In this document: positions 54,763 through 62,801 of the stretch, piece by piece
How positions within the stretch are numbered: the first letter of the stretch is position 1
Layout of the letters: each line of letters starts with the position of its first letter
Assembly (NCBI RefSeq): GCF_900176505.1
Contig: NZ_FWYB01000007.1
Location: 186,001-250,000, forward strand
From: Pedobacter nyackensis
GTDB lineage: Bacteria; Bacteroidota; Bacteroidia; Sphingobacteriales; Sphingobacteriaceae
DNA length: 64,000 nt
Direction: 5' to 3'
Program-made: the position numbers and the translations under genes
Notes under the pieces: model-generated
Seen by the model: only the letters and a program-made list of their open reading frames with translations
Told to the model about the DNA's origin: nothing
Database searches by the model: none

Positions 54763-55701
54763 TTAGTAAATTTTAGATGCTTTATCCGGGTCTTTATTTT
54801 TTGATTTAAACAGGGTAAAGTTTCTGGAAATGGTAAAACCAAATCGAACACCTCCATCACCCCAGTTCTTTTTGGTACCGGGAATAAAGTTGTTTTCCAG
54901 AATATATTCGGAATTCATAAAGTTCAGAGAAAAAATGTGGCCACCCGTTTCAATCTCAAGGCCAACACCCAATGGGTTATAATAAGCCTGTGAAAGATCT
55001 GTTGGTCGTGATAAACCGTTAACCAAGGTGTAATCGGCTACGAAAGACAACCTTTTGGTTAACTTCATCCTACCGGCAAAACCAATAGAGAAAAGGTTTT
55101 CAGGATCTCTACTTTCCGAGGTGTTCTTACGCATCAGCAAACCAGGCATTGCTTGCAATGAAAGTCTGGAAGAGATTTTTCTCGAAATAAGCGCCTGAAA
55201 AAAATAAGAAAACCGGTTTGAATAAGTAGCGAATTCACTATCAGTAAATGGTTCCCGGGCTACCAGGCCCAGTTGCGCAAACATCGTTAAGTTAACCGGC
55301 ATGGCTCCATCACTTTTTTGTTTCAGCAATTTATACTTACCCGAGAAATTAAAAAGTTCATCCTGCTTACTTCTTCCAACGGCAACTGTAAAATCATCTG
55401 TAACACCATAATCCAGACCAATAAAAAGATCAGAGGCTACATCGAGTCCGTATAAGGTATGCGCATTACCAAACCGGCCACCGATATCTCCAAAATGATG
55501 GCGGATTCTTAAGTCAAGGTCGTGCTTTTTCTGCGTTTCAGTGGAATGAGACAATACCACACGGGTGGATTTAAATACAGCATCCACTTTTGTGTCGGCC
55601 TTACCACTATCCAATGTCCTCAACAAAGAATCCGCATTTTGCGCAAATCCCTGCGTTAAAAAAATTGAAAAGGCAATTACCAATAAACCGGTCGTTTTCA
55701 T
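54763..55701 (-). CDS. DUF5777-family outer-membrane beta-barrel protein
   Basis: A 312-residue protein with signal peptide ending at QGFAQ. Alternating strands (DLDLRIRHHFGDIGGRFGNAH, VASDLFIGLDYGVTDDFTVAVGR, FSLNFMNSEYILENNF) and a terminal GFTISRNFTLF identify the DUF5777 barrel, located in the outer membrane. The function is unknown. It is 7 nt from the YceI gene and upstream of the Rieske gene, suggesting a shared periplasmic or outer-membrane task. Confidence 0.87.
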   Translation of the reverse strand: MKTTGLLVIAFSIFLTQGFAQNADSLLRTLDSGKADTKVDAVFKSTRVVLSHSTETQKKHDLDLRIRHHFGDIGGRFGNAHTLYGLDVASDLFIGLDYGVTDDFTVAVGRSKQDELFNFSGKYKLLKQKSDGAMPVNLTMFAQLGLVAREPFTDSEFATYSNRFSYFFQALISRKISSRLSLQAMPGLLMRKNTSESRDPENLFSIGFAGRMKLTKRLSFVADYTLVNGLSRPTDLSQAYYNPLGVGLEIETGGHIFSLNFMNSEYILENNFIPGTKKNWGDGGVRFGFTISRNFTLFKSKNKDPDKASKIY

Positions 55702-55708
55702 ATTTCCG

Positions 55709-56269
55709 CTATTTTAGAAGGTTAAGTTTTCCGTCAACTTTTACACTGATCACCTCCGCAATCTTAGTGATCACCAGTTTGGGTATTTTAATTTTATGAT
55801 CAACACAGGCTACTTTAAATTCTGTAAAGATTTGCAGCACCCCATCGCCTATGGTCAGTTTACCGGGTATAGTGCGTACTTTGTCCACCCCATGAATGGA
55901 CAGTGTTCCAGTCACTGTAACATTATATTCACCTGCTTTACTGAAGTCGATATCCTGGTCTATTGTTCCTTTAAATTTTGCCTGCGGATACTTGTCACTT
56001 TCCATGTAGTTTTCATTAAAGTGTTCCTGCATTAATTTCCGGTCGAATGTTAAACTCTTTATAGGGATCTGAACCACCACCTCTTTCGTTTTACTTATGA
56101 TTGCTGCGGTACCATTTACGCTTACGGCTCTGATGTCTTCAATAGGTGTGGAAGAAAATATAGCTGCTTTAACATTTCGGCCAACATAGCTTTGTGCGCT
56201 TGCACTTAGCTGAATCAGCATAAATGAGGTGCAGAAAAGGATTTTAATTGAATTTTTTGCCCAGATCAT
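55709..56269 (-). CDS. YceI-family periplasmic lipocalin-like protein
   Basis: A 186-residue protein with signal peptide KNSIKILFCTSFMLIQLSASA and a YceI beta-barrel: EVVVQIPIKSLTFDRKLMQEHFNENYMES and YPQAKFKGTI, then GTLSIHGVDKVRTIPGKLTI. YceI proteins bind polyisoprenoids, including quinones. Its start lies 26 nt inside the upstream gene's 3' end, so translation is coupled. Grouping with a Rieske protein hints at a redox role (inference). Confidence 0.88.
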   Translation of the reverse strand: MIWAKNSIKILFCTSFMLIQLSASAQSYVGRNVKAAIFSSTPIEDIRAVSVNGTAAIISKTKEVVVQIPIKSLTFDRKLMQEHFNENYMESDKYPQAKFKGTIDQDIDFSKAGEYNVTVTGTLSIHGVDKVRTIPGKLTIGDGVLQIFTEFKVACVDHKIKIPKLVITKIAEVISVKVDGKLNLLK

Positions 56270-57476
56270 AACGTAGTTTTAAGGAAACGCCACTTGATTT
56301 CAGATTTACTCTACCTTCGCCAACACCTGTCAGCGGTATTTTTACAAAGGGCTCAAGCCCCAGTTTGAATTTTTCCTTTTTAAGCTTCACATAGTAAGTA
56401 GCAGAAAGATCGACCACCCCAAAATAATGTTGGTTTTTACCACTGAAGTGCTGTACCCTATCTTTAAAGCCCGACTCAGCTGTATAGCTGAAGGTATAAT
56501 CCTCACTAAGCATGATATAACTAGACATACCCGCGTTGATATCAATACTTTTCCGATGGTCTTCCATTATACGATAAGAAGCGATTAAAGGAATTTCCAA
56601 CACGGCACAGGAAGCATCTATCTCAGAAACGATTGCCTTTATTTTCGGATTTCTAAAGCTGTACTCATAACTATCTGCGCCATAATCCTTCACACTATAC
56701 TTTAGTCCGGTTTGTAGGCTAATCCTTTTAAAAAGGCCTATACTAACACCTATACCTCCGCTGAAGCCTGTTTTTCCACCTACCATCGCTCCAGTGGAAT
56801 TGAACTCCGGACCAACACTTAATGATAAACTTATGGGCAGCGGACTACGACGTTTTGCTTTTTGCTTTTTTACTACCGATGCAATTGCTGTTGCTGCAAC
56901 ATCTGATCCGGAAAGTGCCGTAACAGTTGAATCAGCTTTAAGCTGAGGTGTAGATTGAACCAATACATTATCTGATGTGCTGTCGATATTTTTATCAGTT
57001 ACAAGAGCCGAAGGGTGCTGTGGGCTTTGTATCTCCCCATCCTTCCTCAACACGTCTTGCTTCAACACGTCTTGTTTTGATACACCTTGTCCCCCCCTAT
57101 ATCTAGCGACTACAAAAACATTCGTTTTTTTCATTTCCACCACAGCACGATCAACATCAACTTTAACAATTTCAGTATCAATCCTGGTCATAACTGGCCG
57201 ACTTGTTTCCGGAACCTGTATAACCGGAACCGACTTATTTTTATTAACTATTGCCACCTGAGTCTTAACTGCATCTTTATCCAAAAGCATAAAACCTCCA
57301 AAACCAATTAAAAGCAATAAACATAAGGCGCCCGCCTTTCTGAAAAACACCACCCGGTCCCTCCTGTTCAGTTTCTGCTCCATTTTATCCCATGCCGCTT
57401 CCTCAAACTGAGGATCAGCATCGAATACCTTTTTTCTAAAGGTGGCATCAAACTCGTTATCGTTCAATTCCGTCAT
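56244..57476 (-). CDS. Anti-sigma-like membrane protein fused to outer-membrane barrel domain
   Basis: A 410-residue protein without a signal peptide. Residues 1-45 are cytoplasmic and acidic (FEEAAWDKMEQKLNRR). One transmembrane helix (about 46-66, LCLLLLIGFGGFMLL) follows, then a long periplasmic linker (about 70-205) rich in Val/Lys/Asp/Ser with a small duplicated KQDVL, and a C-terminal porin-like beta domain (about 210-410, ending LKLRYDLGKKFN). It lies 6 nt after an ECF sigma gene, so an anti-sigma role is likely. An inner-membrane helix and an OM barrel on one chain would bridge the periplasm. Confidence 0.82.
   Translation of the reverse strand: MTELNDNEFDATFRKKVFDADPQFEEAAWDKMEQKLNRRDRVVFFRKAGALCLLLLIGFGGFMLLDKDAVKTQVAIVNKNKSVPVIQVPETSRPVMTRIDTEIVKVDVDRAVVEMKKTNVFVVARYRGGQGVSKQDVLKQDVLRKDGEIQSPQHPSALVTDKNIDSTSDNVLVQSTPQLKADSTVTALSGSDVAATAIASVVKKQKAKRRSPLPISLSLSVGPEFNSTGAMVGGKTGFSGGIGVSIGLFKRISLQTGLKYSVKDYGADSYEYSFRNPKIKAIVSEIDASCAVLEIPLIASYRIMEDHRKSIDINAGMSSYIMLSEDYTFSYTAESGFKDRVQHFSGKNQHYFGVVDLSATYYVKLKKEKFKLGLEPFVKIPLTGVGEGRVNLKSSGVSLKLRYDLGKKFN
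57047..57076. repeat. Two-copy 15-nt tandem repeat in linker of anti-sigma/barrel gene
   Basis: TCAACACGTCTTGCT and TCAACACGTCTTGTT lie head to tail and duplicate the KQDVL-type pentapeptide in the periplasmic linker. This suggests local slippage expansion without frame loss. Confidence 0.7.
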
Positions 57477-57482
57477 GGTGTT

Positions 57483-58034
57483 TTATATATTAATATTTTG
57501 ATTCGATGTAGCGTTTATCATTTTCTTTAACTGCTCCCGTGCTTTAAATAAATTCGACTTAGATGTTCCTACTGAAATTGAGAGCATCGATGATATTTCT
57601 TCATGCGAATACCCATCAATTGCGAATAGGTTAAATACGGTTCTATAAGCAACAGACAGCTTTTGCACCAGCTTAATCAGGTCTTCATAATGGATATGGG
57701 AAAGTATACTTTCTTTATCCTCCATTTCGTGCTTTGCATTTAACTCTTCCATTTCAAGACGCTTAATTTGCTTTCTATAATGATCTATCGATGTATTGAT
57801 CATTATTGTACTTAGCCAGGATTTAAATGGCCTTGTTTCTTCATATTTATGAATATGGATAAAGACCCGCATGAACCCATCATTTACAAGTTCTATAGCC
57901 TCTTCTTTATCTTTTGCGTAACGAACACACATCCGCATAGCATAGCTATAAAAGATCTGGTAAAGTCCTTTCTGACATTTCCTATCTTTTTTCTTACAAC
58001 CGGCTATTAATTCCTGAATGATTAGCTCGTTCAC
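57483..58034 (-). CDS. ECF sigma-70 factor
   Basis: A 183-residue sigma factor. Region 2 includes ELVNDGFMRVFIHIHKYEETRPFKSWLSTIMIN, and region 4 has LSVAYRTVFNLFAIDGYSHEEISSML with SVGTSKSNLFKAREQLKKM. It is first of a five-gene unit: sigma, anti-sigma/barrel, YceI, DUF5777, Rieske. It differs clearly in sequence from the two other ECF factors in the window. Confidence 0.93.
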   Translation of the reverse strand: MNELIIQELIAGCKKKDRKCQKGLYQIFYSYAMRMCVRYAKDKEEAIELVNDGFMRVFIHIHKYEETRPFKSWLSTIMINTSIDHYRKQIKRLEMEELNAKHEMEDKESILSHIHYEDLIKLVQKLSVAYRTVFNLFAIDGYSHEEISSMLSISVGTSKSNLFKAREQLKKMINATSNQNINI

Positions 58035-58125
58035 GTAAAATTTTTAATTCATCTATACTTACAGGTACGCAGAGTTGCGTGCAAAGGTTGCCTGCACAAT
58101 GAAATTAATAAAAATAAATACAATG

Positions 58126-58875
58126 TTAGCGGAGTTTCGTACTTAGCTCCTTAGCTTTATCATAATTGGTGCTTCCCTGTGGGATTTTCGACAGCCATGA
58201 TAAGGCTTGGGAATTATCTTTCTGTTTGACATAGCTTAAAGCAATGTAATAGGCAGCATCAAACTTGAATACAGATTCACCATCATATAACTTGCTGAGT
58301 ACCGCTCTTGCCTCATCCCCTTTTCCGGTTTCTATAAGCGTTATGCCGTAATAATATGCGGCTAATGAATTAGCTTGTTCTTGTTTGTATACTTCCTGAA
58401 GTAATTTTTCGGCCGAGGCATAGTCATGGGCATTGTAAAAATCAGCAGCTTTTTCTAACGTATTTTGCCCATTATCAGAACGTTCTACAACAGACATCTC
58501 CTTGCTGATGGTGTATTTTTCGTATAAGTTGGCAGACCATGGCGCCCATACCAATAGGCCAATGATTAAAACAGCTGCCACACTTAGCCATTTTATATAA
58601 GGTTGCAACGAGACAACGCGTGGTGATGGCTGTTCTGTAGCTTCATTTTTAAAATGCTGCTTACCTAAAGTAGCTAATGTAGCTGCCACCTGTTGATCGG
58701 TCTCGTCGGGTGCAATGTTCATCTTTAACGATTGATGAACATTTATATAATAAGCTTTCAGTTCCTGAAGTTCAGCATCTGACTGCAATAAAGTTTCAAA
58801 CTCTTGCTTTTCCTGAGGCTCCATATCACCTTCAAGGTAACGGGCTACAGTTAATAATTTCTCCTCGTTCATCAT
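58126..58875 (-). CDS. Membrane-anchored TPR protein, anti-sigma-like
   Basis: A 249-residue protein. A helical cytoplasmic N-terminus (about 1-60, with RYLEGDMEPQEKQEFETLLQSD, a zinc-less anti-sigma-type motif) is followed by a linker, one membrane helix (about 95-113, WLSVAAVLIIGLLVWAPW) and periplasmic TPR-like repeats (about 135-249: DFYNAHDYASAEKLLQEVYK, AAYYYGITLIETGKGDEARAVL). Its start overlaps the sigma stop by 1 nt (TAATG). It is likely the anti-sigma partner of the factor at 58875, with TPRs as the periplasmic sensor. Confidence 0.8.
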   Translation of the reverse strand: MMNEEKLLTVARYLEGDMEPQEKQEFETLLQSDAELQELKAYYINVHQSLKMNIAPDETDQQVAATLATLGKQHFKNEATEQPSPRVVSLQPYIKWLSVAAVLIIGLLVWAPWSANLYEKYTISKEMSVVERSDNGQNTLEKAADFYNAHDYASAEKLLQEVYKQEQANSLAAYYYGITLIETGKGDEARAVLSKLYDGESVFKFDAAYYIALSYVKQKDNSQALSWLSKIPQGSTNYDKAKELSTKLR

Positions 58876-59444
58876 TATTCTTCCGTTTTATCAGATTGAA
58901 CCATTTTTATCAGAGATGCCATGCATTCAGATTTCTTTTTTCTCAGGTAGCCATAGGTAACACCAAGTGCTTCGGCAACTTTTTCCTGTGCCTCGCCCTT
59001 CATGCTCCAGGAAATTATCTCCTTACATCGTTCGCCTAATTTTTCGAAGGCTGCAAAAAATAATTTCGACTGTGCTTCCTGCTTTTCCAGATCATCTGCA
59101 TTTGCAAAAGTATCTTCTCCAATATGTAATAAATCTTCCTCCTTATTTGTTACCGGTAGAATTGATCTTTTTTTTATTTCATTTAACCACTTACGCTTGC
59201 AGATCAATAAGATATAGGGCTCAAATGGGCACGTAAGCTCCAGCGATTTATATTTTGCCTGACGATATACTTCCATCAGGGACTCCTGAAATATATCAGC
59301 GGCATCATCTTCACTGCCATTATTGAATACAATCCAGGACTTGACCTTAGCGGCACAACGCTTATAGATTTCGTTAATGATCGCAGCGTCATTATTTACC
59401 AGTCCGACGATGTAACGCTGGTCTGCATGTATCTTTTTAGCCAT
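58875..59444 (-). CDS. ECF sigma-70 factor
   Basis: A 189-residue sigma factor with region 2 (EDDAADIFQESLMEVYRQAKYKS), a CPFEPYILLICKRKWLNEIKKR segment and region 4 (LGERCKEIISWSMKGEAQEKVAEALGVTYGYLRKKKSECM). The frame opens at 59546, but ATG 59444 (MAKKIHADQRYI) fits the family and lies in the divergent promoter space. It is coupled to the TPR anti-sigma-like gene and faces the lipoprotein gene at 59601. Confidence 0.88.
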   Translation of the reverse strand: MAKKIHADQRYIVGLVNNDAAIINEIYKRCAAKVKSWIVFNNGSEDDAADIFQESLMEVYRQAKYKSLELTCPFEPYILLICKRKWLNEIKKRSILPVTNKEEDLLHIGEDTFANADDLEKQEAQSKLFFAAFEKLGERCKEIISWSMKGEAQEKVAEALGVTYGYLRKKKSECMASLIKMVQSDKTEE

Positions 59445-59600
59445 TAGTGGATTTGTAATGAAGCATGTGACTGCTAATTTAATTTTTTTTCGGAACAAGG
59501 GGGTAACATTTTTTCGAAGCCATTGATATCTATTCGAATCACCCAATGGCGAACGCTGAAAAGCCTTAAATAGAGTAAGCGAATTTTAAAACGAAACAAC
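59445..59600. promoter_or_regulatory. Divergent promoter region of third ECF module
   Basis: A 156-nt space between the sigma gene and the lipoprotein gene. It contains a perfect 7-bp inverted repeat GCCATTG (59519-59525) and CAATGGC (59544-59550) spaced by 18 nt. No TAnnTTTG box is evident, consistent with ECF-dependent promoters that cannot be identified by eye. Confidence 0.35.
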
Positions 59601-60593
59601 ATGAAAACTTTAAACTTAACATCAGCATTATTCATCGTATTGATCGCCTTAGGCGTAGCATGTAAAAAAGAGAACGCTGGCGATGACAGGAACAACACCG
59701 TAAACTCAGCAAAAGAATTCACCGCTAAATTTGGTGCACAAAAACAATCCAAAGAAATCAACGCTTCTGCACTTCCTCAAACGATAACATTTTTAGATGG
59801 TACTAAAGTTACTTTCCCTGTAGGTTCATTAACCAAAGGTGGTGTGGCAGTAACCGGAAATGTAACGGTTGAAGTTTATGAGGTATTGAAAAGAAGTGCT
59901 GTAATATTTACTGGTGCAAATACCAACCATTCATCAGGTGCTCCGCTGGTATCAGATGGTTTTATTTTTATCGATGTGAAGGCAAATGGACTTAGCGTAG
60001 ATCAGAACCTGGCAGTACCCATTAAAATCGCAATTCCTGCTAAAAGAGATGGGGCTACCCAGCTTTGGGTTGGTGTAGACCAAGGCGGAGAAAAACCACT
60101 TGTTGCGGCCGCAGCTAATCAGATGGCATGGGCAGCACCAAGAAACGCCAATGGTGTAGGTATGAAAGAAGTAAGCGCATCTCAATCGGCCTTTACATTT
60201 GACTTCGGAAATCTGGGTTGGGTAAACTGCGATACCTTTTATGCCAACAGCAGCCCTAAAACAACAGTACGTGTAGAAGTATTAAATAACCCGGGCACAA
60301 TGGCTAGTTTCCATGCCTATAGTGGCGAAACCTTTGTATACTACTGTGCGAAAGGTGCTAATGTAGTTGCTCAATTGTATACTCCTGATGGTGCGAACAA
60401 AGTAAAAAGTTACGACAACAGTATGCCAATTGGTTCTCAGGGTCGTATGCTTTCCTTCTCTATTAAAGATGGTAAATTCTACTATGCAGTTCAGGATATC
60501 ACCATCAGCGCAAACCAGAACCTAACCATGACTTTAACAGAAACTACTGAAGCGACCATACAAGCTGCCATCAGCAGCCTGGACAATTATTAA
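59601..60593 (+). CDS. Lipoprotein with ZU5-like beta domain, unknown function
   Basis: A 330-residue exported lipoprotein: signal peptide NLTSALFIVLIALGVACKKE with lipobox GVAC (C21). Residues about 55-150 (TITFLDGTKVTFPVGSL, VAVTGNVTVEVYEV, SGAPLVSDGFIFIDVKANG, VPIKIAIPAKRDGATQLWVG) resemble ZU5-type beta domains seen in other Bacteroidota surface lipoproteins. The C-terminal half is a further beta region beginning near WVNCDTFYANS. It is first of three plus-strand genes opposite an ECF sigma factor, and a terminator follows. Confidence 0.75.
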   Translation: MKTLNLTSALFIVLIALGVACKKENAGDDRNNTVNSAKEFTAKFGAQKQSKEINASALPQTITFLDGTKVTFPVGSLTKGGVAVTGNVTVEVYEVLKRSAVIFTGANTNHSSGAPLVSDGFIFIDVKANGLSVDQNLAVPIKIAIPAKRDGATQLWVGVDQGGEKPLVAAAANQMAWAAPRNANGVGMKEVSASQSAFTFDFGNLGWVNCDTFYANSSPKTTVRVEVLNNPGTMASFHAYSGETFVYYCAKGANVVAQLYTPDGANKVKSYDNSMPIGSQGRMLSFSIKDGKFYYAVQDITISANQNLTMTLTETTEATIQAAISSLDNY

Positions 60594-60616
60594 GCTCCCT
60601 AATCAATACACAATGG

Positions 60617-60655
60617 AAAGGTTGTATCATTAAAAATGGTACAGCCTTTTTCCCG
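60617..60655 (+). terminator. Terminator after ZU5-like lipoprotein
   Basis: AAAGGTTGTATCA pairs with TGGTACAGCCTTT (two wobble or mismatched positions) around TTAAAAA, followed by TTTTTC. It lies 24 nt past the stop, so the next gene may have its own promoter. Confidence 0.7.
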
Positions 60656-60716
60656 TTTTATTTTTAATGATAAACACGCATCATTTTAAGATATATTGTT
60701 AAATTTATTTCTGAGT

Positions 60717-62801
60717 ATGAAAAGACTGCTACAATTACGCGTACTATTTTTCGGAACATTTTTAGCAACATCACTTGTTGCACCTGCACTATATGCGCAA
60801 AAACAGCTACCGGGCTTAACTAAGCCCAATCCTGCTTTAACTATGCCAGCAGATACCGTTCCGGCAATCATCAATCACACTGTAGAAAACGGTGTAGTAA
60901 AGTTCAGTTCAGTGTTGCGACCGCTTCGTCAGATTGCCGGCGCTCCCGAACCCTTTTATAGTTATTTTTGGGAATTTGGCGATGGGCAGTTCTCCTTCGA
61001 AAAAGAACCGCAGCATAGCTTTCCGGATGATTTAAAATACGATGTTCGTTTATTTGCGACCAACAGTTATGATGATGGGAAGCGTCCGCCTACCAGACCT
61101 AAGCCTTTAAAACCGGGAAGTAGCAGACCTGTACTTGCGGCCAATAAATCAGCAGAACCTGCTTTCTTTAAATCGGGTGGTTCGATAGAGATGAAAACGA
61201 ATTGTATGCCGAAACCCGGAGATGACATGATGCTGGTTCTAGGTTACCGCAATAAGCCCGAAAATGGAATAGCAAACCTTAATGGTACACTGGCGATACT
61301 ATTTAACGATAAAGAATTTACGAAGGATAATTTTGAACTTGCTGAGGCGCGTACTTACCACAATGAAAAGAAAACTTCTCTTGATAAATATGGTACCGTA
61401 GCTGCTTTAAAGTTAAGTCGCTATGACCCTTTTTATGCCGCGCTAAATGGTCCAAACTCCAATGAGACTAATCATGTTGTTTTTGATCCGGAGGGCACAG
61501 CATTGATTAAAGAGAAAATGGTAGCTTACCGCAAAACTGAAAGCTGGAAATTTGAAAACCTGAAAGCCGGTGAAGAAAAGTTTGTATTCCTGCAATTTAA
61601 AACTACGCCGGAGATGATTAAGGATACCAATGCGGTGGTAAAACTAACCGGTATGTTTATTCCCGACAATCCGCTGGCCACAACAGATTTGTTTACCATC
61701 GAACTTCAGATTGTAGCCTCGCATGACCCCAATAAGATGATGTTGAAAAACAGCAGGATGAACTTCCGTTTTACGGGTAAAAACAAAAAACTAACCTATA
61801 AGGTGAGATTTCAAAATACGGGCAAGGGACCAGCGAAAAAGGTTGATGTAGGCGTTGCTATCGCCGAAATATTGGATAAAGGATCTATTGAGATATTGGA
61901 TTCTAAACCAAAAGTAATCCTTAGCAAGGATGCTTATGCCAATCAAAGTTGCCTGGATACAGTTAGTGTGGCAGATAGCATGCATTTTGTATTTAAAAAT
62001 ATTTATCTGCCGGGTATGCAGCAGAAAGGGGTTAATGATGCCGACTCGACCATGGGCTTTATTGAGTACAAGATTGGCTTTAAGGCAAAACCTAAAAAGC
62101 TGCCATTTAAAAGCGGAGCGGCTATTGTGTTCGACAAGAATGAGCCAATCTATACCAACAGGGCAACAGGAAGATATAAAATGGGTTTATCTCCGGGAAT
62201 TATTGCCGGTTATGGTTTCCCCTTTAAAAATGGCAACACGCCCTTTTCCGGACAAAAGAACATCACCTTTGGTGTTAGTTTAGCTCCCTATGCCCCACAC
62301 AGGTATTACTGGCAGGTAGAATTGTATGCGAGTTCATTCGCTGAAAAAGAATACCTGATTAAAAGAACGCCCGGGACTGAAAGACTTGTTCCTATTGTGG
62401 TTAATGGGAAACAGCAGGAGGCCAGACTTAAGTACGTTGATAGCACAGCGCGTACAAAGGTGTTAACCATTAATATTGTTCCGCTGCAAATGCGTTATAA
62501 TTTCAATAAGTACATTGGTGCAGGTATTGGCACCCTGGTTTCTTTCAATATTGATGAGCAGTCGACCCCTGGTAAACAGGGCTTGTATGAACTTTTGAGC
62601 GCTACCGGAACTGGTGAGCAGGTTACCCTTAAAAAAACATTCGACAAAGTCAGCAAAAGCTTTAATGATTTCCAGAACACGTTGTTCACTGATATACAGG
62701 TAGGAAAAGTACATGTAGGTCCTTCCATTGGTTTCAGGTATTTATACACATTTCAGGGTTCAGACAATAGGTTAATTACTTATTTAACATGGAAGTTTTA
62801 G
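60717..62801 (+). CDS. PKD-domain protein with C-terminal outer-membrane barrel
   Basis: A 694-residue exported protein. The signal peptide is about 1-28 (VLFFGTFLATSLVAPALYAQ). A PKD domain (about 60-120) has YFWEFGDGQFSFEKEPQHSF. Middle beta domains include a DUF11-like YKVRFQNTGKGPAKKVDVGV segment. The C-terminal 200 residues alternate amphipathic strands and end in LITYLTWKF, like an outer-membrane barrel. The start at 60717 is chosen because the signal peptide begins there. The next gene overlaps its end by 13 nt, indicating coupling. Confidence 0.8.
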   Translation: MKRLLQLRVLFFGTFLATSLVAPALYAQKQLPGLTKPNPALTMPADTVPAIINHTVENGVVKFSSVLRPLRQIAGAPEPFYSYFWEFGDGQFSFEKEPQHSFPDDLKYDVRLFATNSYDDGKRPPTRPKPLKPGSSRPVLAANKSAEPAFFKSGGSIEMKTNCMPKPGDDMMLVLGYRNKPENGIANLNGTLAILFNDKEFTKDNFELAEARTYHNEKKTSLDKYGTVAALKLSRYDPFYAALNGPNSNETNHVVFDPEGTALIKEKMVAYRKTESWKFENLKAGEEKFVFLQFKTTPEMIKDTNAVVKLTGMFIPDNPLATTDLFTIELQIVASHDPNKMMLKNSRMNFRFTGKNKKLTYKVRFQNTGKGPAKKVDVGVAIAEILDKGSIEILDSKPKVILSKDAYANQSCLDTVSVADSMHFVFKNIYLPGMQQKGVNDADSTMGFIEYKIGFKAKPKKLPFKSGAAIVFDKNEPIYTNRATGRYKMGLSPGIIAGYGFPFKNGNTPFSGQKNITFGVSLAPYAPHRYYWQVELYASSFAEKEYLIKRTPGTERLVPIVVNGKQQEARLKYVDSTARTKVLTINIVPLQMRYNFNKYIGAGIGTLVSFNIDEQSTPGKQGLYELLSATGTGEQVTLKKTFDKVSKSFNDFQNTLFTDIQVGKVHVGPSIGFRYLYTFQGSDNRLITYLTWKF

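Noticed and set aside
59446..59546. Longer N-terminus of the third ECF sigma factor
   Set aside because: The extra 34 residues do not resemble sigma factors and would use up the divergent promoter space.
62463..62749. Two minus-strand ORFs inside the PKD-barrel gene
   Set aside because: They are antisense to a well-formed coding frame and carry no recognisable features.
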